64,000 nucleotides of DNA from Novosphingobium clariflavum. GTDB taxonomy: Bacteria > Pseudomonadota > Alphaproteobacteria > Sphingomonadales > Sphingomonadaceae. The stretch covers positions 62,001 through 126,000 of the forward strand of contig NZ_JAPCWC010000006.1 in NCBI RefSeq assembly GCF_026420865.1, written 5' to 3'. Position numbers and translations under genes: made by a program. A model generated the notes under the pieces. That model worked only from the letters and a program-made list of their open reading frames with translations. It searched no databases and was not told the origin of the DNA. This document shows, one piece after another, positions 10,953-19,053 of this stretch (positions are counted from its first letter, which is position 1; every line of letters starts with the position of its first letter).

Positions 10953-12455
10953 ATGATGATGAAGGTGCGTGGGGGCTATCGGCGTGCGGCCGTGACCGGA
11001 GGGAGCGCGGCGGCGCTGATCTTGGCGTTGGCGCCCGTCAGCGTGCGTGTCGCGACGGCGGCGGTCGCCATTCCGGCGGCGAGCGCGATCAGCCAGTCGG
11101 ACAAGGCGCAAGGCGCCAAGGCCCATCCCGATCTGCTGGCCGAGTTCGGCGGGGCCGTCTCCGGTCCGCAGGCGGCTTATGTCGAGCAGGTGGGCAAGAC
11201 CATCGCCGTGCAGTCCGGCCTGTCGAACGCGCGCGGGGACTTTACCGTCACCTTGCTCAATTCCTCGGTGAACAACGCCTTCGCGATTCCCGGTGGGTAC
11301 ATCTACGTGACGCGGCAGTTGACCGCACTGATGAACAACGAGGCGGAACTGGCCGGTGTGCTGGGGCACGAAGTGGGCCACGTCGCCGCGCGTCATTCGG
11401 CCAAGCGCCAGCAGGCGGCGAATCGCAACCAGATCATCGGGGTGCTTGGTTCGCTGCTTTCCGGCGTCCTGCTGGGCGATTCGGCGCTGGGCCAGCTTGG
11501 CCAGAGGATCGCCTCGCAAGGCTCGCAGATGCTGACGCTGCAGTATTCGCGCACGCAGGAGCTCGAGGCCGACCGGCTTGGCATCACCTACCTGAAGCGG
11601 GCGGGTTACGATCCGCGCGCGATGGCGAGCGTGCTGGAGAGCCTGGCGCGGCAGAATGCTCTCGAGGCGCAGCTTCGGGGAACGTCGAACCGCGTGCCGG
11701 AATGGGCCTCGACGCACCCGGACCCCGCCTCGCGCGTGCGCGATGCGCAGAGTTTGGCGGGCAAGGCGGCATCGGGCGCAACGAATCGCGACGTTTTCCT
11801 CTCGCGAATCGACGGGCTGGTCTACGGCGATGACCCGCATCAGGGCGTGATCGAGGGCAACCGGTTCACCCATGCCGACTTGCGCTTCACGTTCCAGGCG
11901 CCGGACGGGTTCTATCTGGTCAATGGCACGAAGGCGGTGTCGATCAGCGGTGCATCGGGCAAGGCGCAGTTTTCCGGCGGAAAGCTGGGAACCGGGCTCG
12001 TTTCGTACATCGACGGCGTGTTTGCCGCGCTGACCGACAAGGGGCAGGCGCGAATCAGGCCCGAGAGCGTGGAGCGGGCGACCGTGAACGGTCTTTCCGC
12101 CGCTTATGGCGTGGCCCGGGTGCAGACTTCCAGCGGTGCGAACGAGGTCGCGGTCTTCGCTTATGACCTTGGCGGCGGCAATGCCTACCACTTCGTCACC
12201 ATTACCCGTTCGGGGGGCGCTGCGGTGTTCAATCCGATGTTCAAGAGCTTCCGCCGGATCTCGGCGGCCGAAGCCGGGCAAGTGCGCCCGCGAATGCTGC
12301 GCGTCGTGGTTGTAAAGACTGGCGACACTTCGCAGTCGCTCGCCCGGCGCATGGCTTTTGCCGACGGGCAGCTCGATCGCTTTCTGGTGCTGAACGGCCT
12401 CCAGGCGGCAGACAAGCTGGTCCCGGGGCAGAAGGTGAAGCTGGTTACATACTGA
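10953..12455 (+). CDS. M48-family exported metalloprotease with C-terminal LysM-like domain
   Basis: 500 residues. A signal sequence spans about residues 8-40. The zinc motif HEVGH is at 139-143, followed by a downstream glutamate-containing stretch (ELEADRLGITYLKRAGYDP) that supplies the third ligand, as in BepA/YcaL-like periplasmic proteases acting in outer-membrane quality control. The C-terminal ~50 residues (VVKTGDTSQSLARRM to VPGQKVKLVTY) resemble a LysM peptidoglycan-binding module. AAGGGAA precedes ATG 10953 at good spacing, favouring this start over the in-frame codon at 10878. A strong terminator follows directly. Confidence 0.88.
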   Translation: MMMKVRGGYRRAAVTGGSAAALILALAPVSVRVATAAVAIPAASAISQSDKAQGAKAHPDLLAEFGGAVSGPQAAYVEQVGKTIAVQSGLSNARGDFTVTLLNSSVNNAFAIPGGYIYVTRQLTALMNNEAELAGVLGHEVGHVAARHSAKRQQAANRNQIIGVLGSLLSGVLLGDSALGQLGQRIASQGSQMLTLQYSRTQELEADRLGITYLKRAGYDPRAMASVLESLARQNALEAQLRGTSNRVPEWASTHPDPASRVRDAQSLAGKAASGATNRDVFLSRIDGLVYGDDPHQGVIEGNRFTHADLRFTFQAPDGFYLVNGTKAVSISGASGKAQFSGGKLGTGLVSYIDGVFAALTDKGQARIRPESVERATVNGLSAAYGVARVQTSSGANEVAVFAYDLGGGNAYHFVTITRSGGAAVFNPMFKSFRRISAAEAGQVRPRMLRVVVVKTGDTSQSLARRMAFADGQLDRFLVLNGLQAADKLVPGQKVKLVTY

Positions 12456-12481
12456 AAAACCCGCGGTTTCCCGCGGGTTTT
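12456..12481. terminator. Rho-independent terminator after the M48 protease
   Basis: Perfect 11-bp stem AAAACCCGCGG / CCGCGGGTTTT with loop TTTC, beginning one base after the stop codon. The A and T tracts make it functional on either strand, so it may also end the Flp pilin transcript arriving from the right. Confidence 0.88.
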
Positions 12482-12562
12482 GTCGGGGCCTCAAGGGGCG
12501 GAAACGGAAAGGGGCGGCAGGTGAGTACCTGCCGCCCCCAAACCGTTTAGCTCGAAAGCCTA

Positions 12563-12736
12563 TTAGGCGTTCGTCGTGCCGATAGCCGACGAGGTCTTCG
12601 AGAAGGTCGAGGTGAGCTGCGAGCCCATGCCCTGCATGGCGGCAATGGCGGCGACGGCGATCAGAGCGGCGATGAGGCCGTATTCGATTGCGGTGGCGCC
12701 TTCTTCATTGCGACGCAGCTTGGCGAGAAACTTCAT
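12563..12736 (-). CDS. Flp/Fap-type pilin
   Basis: 57 residues: a short basic leader MKFLAKLRRNEEG, then ATAIEYGLIAALIAVAAIAAM, the hallmark of Flp pilins of the Tad type IVb system. The prepilin peptidase (TadV/CpaA type) cleaves after the Gly before ATAIEY. AGGAGA lies 7 bases before the ATG. The gene is too short for many gene callers. It is separated from a second, divergent pilin-like gene upstream by about 130 bases. No tad/cpa assembly genes are in the window, so the assembly machinery must be encoded elsewhere. Confidence 0.92.
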   Translation of the reverse strand: MKFLAKLRRNEEGATAIEYGLIAALIAVAAIAAMQGMGSQLTSTFSKTSSAIGTTNA

Positions 12737-12863
12737 GGTATGTCTCCTGAAAAATAGCAGTCTTCTGTACCCGGTCCTTCCCGCCTGGCGTCTCGCTTCA
12801 GCGCTTCGGACAATCTTGGTTCTAGGTGGGAAGTGTTGAAAATTGCTTAAGTTGGAGTTTGCT

Positions 12864-13052
12864 TCAACTTGCGGAAATTGCGGCGTCCGATTTGGAGTAG
12901 ATGCTGTTCCACATCGCCACGGTCTCGTCGGCGGCGCCGCTGATGGCGACCACGACGACCAGCACGATCATTGCCAGGATGAGACCGTATTCCACGGTGG
13001 TGGCCGCGGCCTGTTCCTTGAAGACTTGAAGGCTGATCGATCGGATGCTCAT
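12864..13052 (-). CDS. Second Flp-type pilin-like protein with altered cleavage site
   Basis: About 62 residues from ATG 13052: MSIRSISLQVFKEQAA, then ATTVEYGLILAMIVLVVVVAISG and a polar tail. The TTVEYGLI core is Flp-like, but the residue before the predicted cleavage point is Ala rather than the usual Gly (EQAAATTVEY). An alternative in-frame start at 13094 would add 14 residues; no convincing ribosome binding site decides between them. It is transcribed toward the first pilin and may share its transcript. It may be a minor pilin or pseudopilin. Confidence 0.75.
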   Translation of the reverse strand: MSIRSISLQVFKEQAAATTVEYGLILAMIVLVVVVAISGAADETVAMWNSIYSKSDAAISAS

Positions 13053-13157
13053 GCGTAAACCCACAGTTCTCCAGAACACTCCGCGGAGTGCCATGGGGGC
13101 GTTAACGAGTTCCTAAGAAGGGCGTCGAAGCTGGAAAGTTCCTTTACACCGCTCCTG

Positions 13158-13574
13158 GTGGTCGCCGTTGCGCTGGTGCGCGCGGATGGCTCCGTACTGA
13201 TGCAGCAGCGACCGTTTGCGAATACGCATGGCGGCCTATGGGAATTCCCCGGGGGCAAGGTTGATCCGGGAGAAAGCCCCGAGCATGCCGCCGTCCGGGA
13301 GCTCCAGGAGGAACTGGGGTTGGCGCTGGATCCGGACGTGCTGGAGGCGGTCGGTTTCGCAAGCGGATGGACCGGGGCGGTGGGCGATGCGAAGCGCCGC
13401 TCGCTTGTCATTCTTCTTTACGCGTGCCGCCGATGGCAGGGCGAGCCGTATCCCCACGAGGCCGAGGCCATCGACTGGCTTGCCCCCGGGGCGATCGAAA
13501 CCCTTGCAATGCCGCCTCTGGATTACCCACTGGCGAGGGCCTTGTGCAAATTCCTGGAAGAAAGTTCGATATAG
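13158..13574 (+). CDS. mutT: NUDIX hydrolase, MutT type (8-oxo-dGTP diphosphatase)
   Basis: 138 residues with a full NUDIX box, GGKVDPGESPEHAAVRELQEELGL (residues about 32-55), and the QQRP...GLWEFPGGK lead typical of MutT. MutT hydrolyses 8-oxo-dGTP so that it is not misincorporated. The frame has no ATG at its beginning; GTG 13158 is the only plausible start and gives a normal N-terminus (VVAVALVRADGSVLMQQRP). No strong ribosome binding site is seen. The start lies just beyond the second pilin gene, divergent from it. Confidence 0.85.
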   Translation: MVAVALVRADGSVLMQQRPFANTHGGLWEFPGGKVDPGESPEHAAVRELQEELGLALDPDVLEAVGFASGWTGAVGDAKRRSLVILLYACRRWQGEPYPHEAEAIDWLAPGAIETLAMPPLDYPLARALCKFLEESSI

Positions 13575-13618
13575 GCGTTGACGGGGGGCGGATCCCTTTC
13601 TATTGGCGCCACTCCAAC

Positions 13619-13695
13619 GCGCCCGTAGCTCAGCTGGATAGAGCATCAGACTACGAATCTGAGGGTCGGACGTTCGAATCGTTCCGGGCGCGCCA
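13619..13695 (+). tRNA. tRNA-Arg(ACG), copy 1
   Basis: 77-nt cloverleaf: acceptor GCGCCCG / CGGGCGC, D arm GCTC...GAGC, anticodon stem TCAGA/TCTGA with loop CTACGAA (anticodon ACG), T arm GGACG-TTCGAAT-CGTTC, discriminator G and an encoded CCA end. The first of three identical copies. Confidence 0.97.
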
Positions 13696-13743
13696 CTTTC
13701 CTTTCGGGGAAAATGTGGCCTTGGTTGGAAAGAAAATTGGCAC

Positions 13744-13820
13744 GCGCCCGTAGCTCAGCTGGATAGAGCATCAGACTACGAATCTGAGGGTCGGACGTTC
13801 GAATCGTTCCGGGCGCGCCA
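13744..13820 (+). tRNA. tRNA-Arg(ACG), copy 2
   Basis: Identical over all 77 nt to the copy at 13619-13695, including the encoded CCA. The 48-base spacer before it is unrelated to the next spacer. Confidence 0.97.
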
Positions 13821-13872
13821 TTTTTCCTTCGAAGGGTCCCAGGCCTTTCGAGCCTTACATAGGGCATCATGC

Positions 13873-13949
13873 GCGCCCGTAGCTCAGCTGGATAGAGCAT
13901 CAGACTACGAATCTGAGGGTCGGACGTTCGAATCGTTCCGGGCGCGCCA
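13873..13949 (+). tRNA. tRNA-Arg(ACG), copy 3
   Basis: Identical to copies 1 and 2, after a 52-base spacer. The array is closed by a terminator 11 bases downstream, so the three are probably cut from one precursor. Confidence 0.97.
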
Positions 13950-13960
13950 CTTGCCTCAGG

Positions 13961-14005
13961 ACACGAAAAACCCCGCGAGGATCACCTCGGCGGGGTTTTT
14001 CGTGT
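13961..14005. terminator. Long inverted-repeat terminator between the tRNA array and the ClC gene
   Basis: ACACGAAAAACCCCG...CGGGGTTTTTCGTGT with an inner CGAGG-ATCA-CCTCG stem and a single bulged G. A and T tracts lie inside the arms on both sides, so it can stop the tRNA precursor (plus) and the ClC channel transcript (minus). Confidence 0.9.
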
Positions 14006-14085
14006 CTGCTGCGAGCCGCCCGGTGGCATCCAGGCGGTTGCCCGCGCGAATCAGCTTCGCGCGGGTTCCGGCTCCGGTGCAGGCC

Positions 14086-15462
14086 TTAAGTATGCTCCTG
14101 GGTGGACTGGGCCGGGCTGGGCTGAGCTGCAGCGCGGGCAAATCCGCGCGACAGGCCGTGGTAGAGCTTTTCCTTGCAGACCAGCGTGCTGGCGGCGTCG
14201 GCGATGATCGCGGTCAGGAACAGCGGCACGATCATGCCGCGGCTTGCGGTGGTTTCCATCAGGATGATGACCGCCGTCAGCGGTGCGCGTACGACCCCCA
14301 CGAAATAGCCGACCATGCCCAGCAGGATCACGGCGGGCATCGGGTCGTCCGGGAAGCACAGCGCGAGCAACTGGCCAAACCCGGCGCCGACCGAGAGCGA
14401 GGGGGCAAAGATGCCGCCGGGCGCTCCAGAGACGGCGGTGGCGGCGGTCGCGAGGAACTTGGCAGGGCCGAACCACAGCGAGGTATCGTCCTGCCCCTCG
14501 ATCATGTGGCGGGTGGTTTCGTAACCGGTGCCCCAGGTCGAACCGTGGGTGACGATGCCGACGACGGCAACGACGAGACCGCAGGCGAAGGCGAGCGTGA
14601 CCGGGCGGGCGCGCACCGCCAGGAAAGCGGGATGGGCGCTACGGGCGAAGGCCAGCATCATCCGGGCGAACAGGCCGCCCAGAATGCCGCCGGCGATCCC
14701 CGCCACGGGGGTCACCATCAGCACCGAGCGGACGTCGAGCGTCTGGCGCATGGCGCCGAAATAGACGTAGTCGCCAGCCACCGCGAGGCTGACGAGGCCG
14801 GAAATGACAACCGCACCCATGACCAGCACGGCGACTTTCTGCTCGAACGCGGCTGCCAGTTCCTCGATCGCGAAGACGACGCCGGCCAGCGGGGTATTGA
14901 AGGCCGCCGCGACGCCCGCGGCGCCGCCGGCGATCAGGACGCCCGCAGAGATCGGCACGCGCAGGAAGCGGTGGCAGGTGACCATGATGGCTGCCGCCAC
15001 TTGCACGGTAGGCCCTTCGCGGCCCACCGAGCCGCCTGCCAGCAGCATGAGGGTGGTGAGCAGCAGCTTGGCGATGGCGGTGGGCAGGGCGAGCAGGCGC
15101 GAGGAGGCAAGCTGGATGTCATGACCGGCCGCCATGACCTGCGGAATGCCGGAGCCCTTGGCCGCCGGTGCCCAGCGCAGGGTTGCGGCGACGGTTCCGG
15201 CGAACACCAGGGGGGTGAGGATCAGCGGGGCGTAGCGATGCTGCGCCTGAAACTCGGTGAAGACCTTCTGTGCAAGGTCGCCCATGCGGGCAAAGACGAT
15301 CGCGACCAGGCCGAGGGCGACGGCCCCGGCGATGGTGGCGGCGCGGCGGCGGGCCATGTCGATCGAGGCATTGAGACCGGGGACGGACTTCTGGAAGGTC
15401 CGGATATGCTCCAGAGGAGTCAAAGCAGGGGCCAATCGCTGGAGGGCAGGGAGGCGCCGCAC
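14086..15462 (-). CDS. ClC-family chloride channel / H+-Cl- antiporter
   Basis: 458 residues with the ClC ion-path motifs: GSGIP (residues 103-107), GREGP with the gating Glu (147-151) and, later, APGGIFAPSLSVGAGFG. About ten or more hydrophobic segments. ClC proteins move chloride (or fluoride) through the inner membrane, often in acid resistance; this one carries the classical GSGIP/GREGP signatures, so a chloride transporter is more likely than a fluoride type. No C-terminal CBS domains. Starts at 15462 or at internal ATGs are both possible; the first ~35 residues are soluble. Confidence 0.9.
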   Translation of the reverse strand: MRRLPALQRLAPALTPLEHIRTFQKSVPGLNASIDMARRRAATIAGAVALGLVAIVFARMGDLAQKVFTEFQAQHRYAPLILTPLVFAGTVAATLRWAPAAKGSGIPQVMAAGHDIQLASSRLLALPTAIAKLLLTTLMLLAGGSVGREGPTVQVAAAIMVTCHRFLRVPISAGVLIAGGAAGVAAAFNTPLAGVVFAIEELAAAFEQKVAVLVMGAVVISGLVSLAVAGDYVYFGAMRQTLDVRSVLMVTPVAGIAGGILGGLFARMMLAFARSAHPAFLAVRARPVTLAFACGLVVAVVGIVTHGSTWGTGYETTRHMIEGQDDTSLWFGPAKFLATAATAVSGAPGGIFAPSLSVGAGFGQLLALCFPDDPMPAVILLGMVGYFVGVVRAPLTAVIILMETTASRGMIVPLFLTAIIADAASTLVCKEKLYHGLSRGFARAAAQPSPAQSTQEHT

Positions 15463-15553
15463 CGAGCCGTGCGACGGGCTTGGCGCCCTATTGAGCCGTC
15501 CTCCTCATGCTCGCAAGCATTTTACCGGAAAAATGCAGAGATCGGCGAGGGAC

Positions 15554-15598
15554 ATGGAAAACGCCGGGATCGCAGTGCGATTCCGGCGTTTCTTTTCA
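15554..15598 (-). terminator. Terminator after the Ala-rich exported protein gene
   Basis: Stem AAACGCCGG / CCGGCGTTT with inner arms that nearly pair (GGATCGCA and TGCGATTCC). Read on the minus strand the stem is followed by TTTTCC. It lies between the exported protein gene and the downstream ClC gene, both on the minus strand. Confidence 0.65.
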
Positions 15599-15631
15599 GC
15601 CTTGTATTCTCGGCCTTGTCGCCAGGCAGGC

Positions 15632-16192
15632 TTACTTGCCGCTGCTGCCGCCGGTCGCGCCCTGGACCGAGGCGGTGAACTGCGCGGCGGTCACGCCGAT
15701 CGCCAGGCCGCCGTCGGCGGCAAGACCGATCGCGGCCTTCTGCAGCGCCACGGGCGTGCCGCCCTGCAGTGCGATGGTCACGTTGTCGCCTTCGACCTTG
15801 CTGACGGTGCCGATGACGACGCCGTCGCTGCTCTTCACCGGAGCGTCGGGGACCAGCGCGGCGGCAAGGGCTTCACCCGACTTTGCCTGGGCACCCTGGA
15901 CGGCGGCTTCGAGCTGGGTCTTGGTCATGCCGATGGTCAGGCCCTTTTCGCGCGTCGCGAACGCCGACTTGGGCAGGCCTGCGCGTGCGGTGCCGGTGTT
16001 GACGGTCACGACATCACCCTGGACGGCCTCGATCGTACCCACTTCATTGCCATCGGTATCGTAGACCTTGGCGCCCGCCGTCGGGTTGGCGCTTGCGGTT
16101 GCCGGAGCGGCGGCCGGTGCAGCCTGGGCCATGGCGGCGGCGGGCACGAGCGTGGCGGCGGCCAGTGCGGCGGCGATGATGGATTTCTTCAT
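15632..16192 (-). CDS. Exported Ala-rich protein with two PRC/KOW-like repeats, function unknown
   Basis: 186 residues from ATG 16192, preceded by AAGGAG at good spacing. Signal peptide MKKSIIAAALAAATLVPAAAMAQ, then two related ~80-residue halves: AGAKVYDTDGNEVGTIEAVQGDVVTVNTG...GLPKSAF and APVKSSDGVVIGTVSKVEGDNVTIALQGG. The D-G-x-x-x-G-T pattern followed by a beta-strand rhythm resembles PRC-barrel-like small beta domains seen in many sphingomonad periplasmic proteins. Each half ends in a threonine/glutamine helix (MTKTQLEAAVQGA; VTAAQFTASVQGA). No enzyme motif. Function unknown. Confidence 0.8.
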   Translation of the reverse strand: MKKSIIAAALAAATLVPAAAMAQAAPAAAPATASANPTAGAKVYDTDGNEVGTIEAVQGDVVTVNTGTARAGLPKSAFATREKGLTIGMTKTQLEAAVQGAQAKSGEALAAALVPDAPVKSSDGVVIGTVSKVEGDNVTIALQGGTPVALQKAAIGLAADGGLAIGVTAAQFTASVQGATGGSSGK

Positions 16193-16552
16193 GGCGTACT
16201 CCTTCTCGATGCGGCCACCGCCCCAACGGCAGCCGACTCGTTGCCCTCCAACGCGAGAGGGCTCGAAAAACAGGTCCGGAATATTCACGACCCGGACGGC
16301 TTGGCCCGGCCATGTGGCCGGAGACCCGCTCCGCGCGCCGAGACGCGTGGGAAGGAGCGGGGCGAAGACATGCTATGTTGCATGTGCGTAACGGTCTGGC
16401 GGCTGAACGGTGCCGGATCAACCGTTCGGATGAGCCGAGTTTGCGGTGAGCCGGCGCTAATCCGCCGTTTCGGTCGCTACGTGCGGTGAACTGCGGCTTC
16501 ACCCCCAGGCGTCCGGTCCATTGTCTCACGCATTGGTTCGCGCACTTGCCCT
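16193..16552. other. Intergenic region between divergent genes
   Basis: 360 bases between the minus-strand exported protein gene and the plus-strand phospholipase D-like gene. It must hold both promoters. Apart from AAGGAG for the exported gene and a short GGCCATGTGGCC palindrome near 16308, I see no gene, repeat or clear promoter. Short open frames through it have no supporting features. Confidence 0.5.
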
Positions 16553-18151
16553 GTGGAACATGTTGCGCTCTTGTTCGCTAAGCACATGATTGCATGTTGC
16601 GGGCCAGGGATCGGACGGGTGGACGAACAGGACAAGGGGCACGAAACGGATCGGGGCGTGTCTCCTTCGGTCTGGCGCTATGCCATGGCCCGGCGTGCCC
16701 ACGTGGTCATCGACGCCGCCGCCTACTTCGCCGTGATCCGCGAGGCGATGGACGAGGCGCGCCAGCGCATTTTCATGATTGGCTGGGATTTCGATTCGCG
16801 CATCTTGCTCTCGTCCGGGCGGCGCTGGTGGCAGGGCGGGCGCAAGGCGCGGTTTCCAGCGCGTCTTGGCTCGTTCATCGTCTGGCTCGTGCGGACCCAG
16901 CCCGGTCTCGAGATCCGGCTGCTCAAGTGGAACTTCTCGCTGGTGAAGTCGCTTTTCCGCGGCACCATGGTGTTCGACCTGATCCGCTGGGCGGCGCGCA
17001 AGCGCATCCATTTCAAGTTCGACGGCGCGCACCCGATCGGGTGCAGCCATCACCAGAAGATCGTGGTCATCGACGATGTCTTTGCCGCCTGCGGGGGCAT
17101 CGACATGACGTCCGACCGCTGGGATACGCCCGACCACCGTCCCGGCGATCCGCGCCGCCGCAAGCCGAGCGGGCGGCTCTACGGGCCGTGGCATGATGTG
17201 ACGATGGTCATGGAAGGCGATGTCGCCCAGGCGCTTGGCGAGCTTGGCCGTGAACGCTGGAAGGTTGCCGGCGGGCAGGACATCGTCCCTTGCGCGCCGC
17301 AGGACTCCAGCCCCTGGCCGGGTAGCCTGCGGGCCGAGTTTCACGATGTCGAGATCGGCATCGCGCGCACGCGCGCTGAGTATGGAGCCTGTTCGCAGAT
17401 TGCCGAGATCGAGGCGCTGTTTGTCGAGCAGATCCGCCGGGCCCGGCGCTTTGTCTACGCCGAGACCCAGTACTTCGCCTCGCGCGCGGTGGCCGAGGCG
17501 ATCGCCCAGCGCCTGCTGGAAGACGACCCGCCCGAATTCCTCATCATCAACCCGCTTACCGCCAATGGCTGGCTGGAGCAGGTGGCGATGGACACCGCGC
17601 GCGTCGAACTGGTGCAGACCCTGCGCAATGCCGACCGGCTGGGGCGTTTCCACATCTTCCACCCGGTCGCCTCCGACGGCACGCCGATCTATGTCCATGC
17701 CAAGCTGATGATCGTCGACGACGAGATCCTGCGGGTCGGCTCGGCCAACATGAACAACCGGTCGATGGGGCTCGATTCGGAGTGCGACGTGTTCATCGAT
17801 GCGGCGCGGCCGGCGAACGGCCACGTGGTTCCGGCGATCCGCGCGCTGCGCATTCGCCTGCTGGCCGAACATTGCGGCGAGGAGGAAACCGTGATCGCCG
17901 AGGCGCTGGATCGCCATGGCCGCATGGCCGAAATGATCGAAACTCTTGTGCCTGCGGGCAAACATCTCGAACGCTTGCCCTTGAAACATCTCTCCGATGC
18001 TGAAAGAGCGCTTGGCGAAAGCGCTCTGCTCGATCCGGAACGACCCGGGGAGATGTTCGAGCCGATCGAGCGGCGCGGTCTGTTCCGCCGCAAGGGGCAG
18101 CTCATGCGGCTGCACCTACAGGAAAGATTGCGAAGGAGTATCAAGGGATGA
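16553..18151 (+). CDS. Phospholipase D-family phosphatidyltransferase / phosphodiesterase
   Basis: 532 residues with two HKD motifs: SHHQKIVVID (catalytic H167, K169, D174) and YVHAKLMIVDDEILRVGSANMNNRS in the second half. The architecture is that of membrane-associated PLD-like enzymes related to cardiolipin synthases, but without N-terminal membrane helices. The GTG at 16553 and ATG at 16586 are both possible starts; the homologous region begins later, near SVWRYAMARRAHVVIDAAAYF. The last four bases overlap the folE start (ATGA), so the two genes are coupled. Substrate is unknown; phospholipid head-group chemistry is likely. Confidence 0.85.
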   Translation: MEHVALLFAKHMIACCGPGIGRVDEQDKGHETDRGVSPSVWRYAMARRAHVVIDAAAYFAVIREAMDEARQRIFMIGWDFDSRILLSSGRRWWQGGRKARFPARLGSFIVWLVRTQPGLEIRLLKWNFSLVKSLFRGTMVFDLIRWAARKRIHFKFDGAHPIGCSHHQKIVVIDDVFAACGGIDMTSDRWDTPDHRPGDPRRRKPSGRLYGPWHDVTMVMEGDVAQALGELGRERWKVAGGQDIVPCAPQDSSPWPGSLRAEFHDVEIGIARTRAEYGACSQIAEIEALFVEQIRRARRFVYAETQYFASRAVAEAIAQRLLEDDPPEFLIINPLTANGWLEQVAMDTARVELVQTLRNADRLGRFHIFHPVASDGTPIYVHAKLMIVDDEILRVGSANMNNRSMGLDSECDVFIDAARPANGHVVPAIRALRIRLLAEHCGEEETVIAEALDRHGRMAEMIETLVPAGKHLERLPLKHLSDAERALGESALLDPERPGEMFEPIERRGLFRRKGQLMRLHLQERLRRSIKG

Positions 18152-18759
18152 GCAGCCTGGTCGGTCCCGACGAGGACAGCCCTTTCGAAAAGAAGCCTGC
18201 GGTTCCGGACGAAGTTCAAGAGGCGATCCGTACCCTGATCCGCTGGTCGGGCGACGATCCGGAGCGTGAGGGCCTGCTCGACACGCCCAAGCGCGTCGCC
18301 CGGGCGTGGAAGGAATATTGCCAGGGTTACGGCGAGGATCCCGCCATTCACCTCAGCCGCGTGTTCGAGGAAGTGGGCGGCTACGATGAAGTCGTGCTGC
18401 TCAAGGACATCCCGTTCCAGTCGCACTGCGAACACCACATGGCGCCGATCATCGGCAAGGCGGCGATCGCCTATCTGCCGCGCGATCACGTGGTCGGCAT
18501 CTCCAAGCTCGCGCGCGTGCTGCAGGGCTATGCGCGCCGCCTGCAGATCCAGGAGCGCCTGACCGCCGAAGTGGCCGAATGCATCTGGACCCACTTGAAG
18601 CCGCACGGCGTGGCGGTGGTGATCGAGGCAAGCCATGCCTGCATGTCCGCGCGCGGCGTGCGCACGCCCGGCGTCAGCATGATCACCAGCCGCATGATGG
18701 GCACGTTCCTCGAGGATGAGCGCAGCCGCAAGGAAGTGCTGAGCCTGATGGGGTACTAG
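18148..18759 (+). CDS. folE: GTP cyclohydrolase I
   Basis: 203 residues. Converts GTP to dihydroneopterin triphosphate, the first step of folate/pterin synthesis. Zinc and catalytic motif SHCEHHMAPIIGKAAIAYLP, then SKLARVLQGYARRLQIQERLT and the late HACMSARGV segment with the third zinc ligand. Start overlaps the PLD-like gene by ATGA. The TAG stop at 18757-18759 coincides with the first three bases (TAGAG) of a dispersed palindromic repeat, so the stop may have been supplied by the repeat. Confidence 0.96.
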   Translation: MSSLVGPDEDSPFEKKPAVPDEVQEAIRTLIRWSGDDPEREGLLDTPKRVARAWKEYCQGYGEDPAIHLSRVFEEVGGYDEVVLLKDIPFQSHCEHHMAPIIGKAAIAYLPRDHVVGISKLARVLQGYARRLQIQERLTAEVAECIWTHLKPHGVAVVIEASHACMSARGVRTPGVSMITSRMMGTFLEDERSRKEVLSLMGY

Positions 18760-18833
18760 AGAAGTTTCCGATCCGATTGCATCGGATCAACTGCTCTAAG
18801 ATTTCGGTTTTACGCGTTTTTCCGAGTCACTCG
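18757..18833 (+). repeat. Partial copy of dispersed palindromic intergenic repeat
   Basis: Begins TAGAGAAGTTTCCGATCCG and continues through TCCGATCCGAT-TGC-ATCGGATC, CTGCTCTAAGATTTCGG and TTTTACGCG to about CGAGTCAC. It matches the left ~78 bases of the complete copy at 49639-49743 with only a few differences, then diverges, so the right hairpin is missing. A 7-bp perfect stem (GATCCGA / TCGGATC) is retained. Confidence 0.85.
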
Positions 18834-19053
18834 CGTGCTCGCCCTCCGTGTGAAGACCGCTCCAGGCGGGCGGTTCTGGTCACGCCCGGCGGGCATTCTG
18901 GCGGCTCTGCCGGCCGATCACTGCTTCGATCCGCCGCTGGCGGGTCTTGAGACGCGCGCTTATCCCCGTTTCCGGACGGCAGGAGCTTGAACGGCTGCCG
19001 CCGTCCGGCGATGGAGGCGTGGCGGCGCCCATCGCGCCGCGCCCGGGGGAATC

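Noticed and set aside
13619..13949. CRISPR-like array of 77-bp repeats with ~50-bp spacers
   Set aside because: Each repeat folds as a complete tRNA-Arg with encoded CCA; no cas genes are present.
13951..15678. Plus-strand open frame of 575 codons
   Set aside because: Antisense of the ClC gene and begins inside a terminator; composition is Gly/Arg/Gln/His rich with no recognisable domain.
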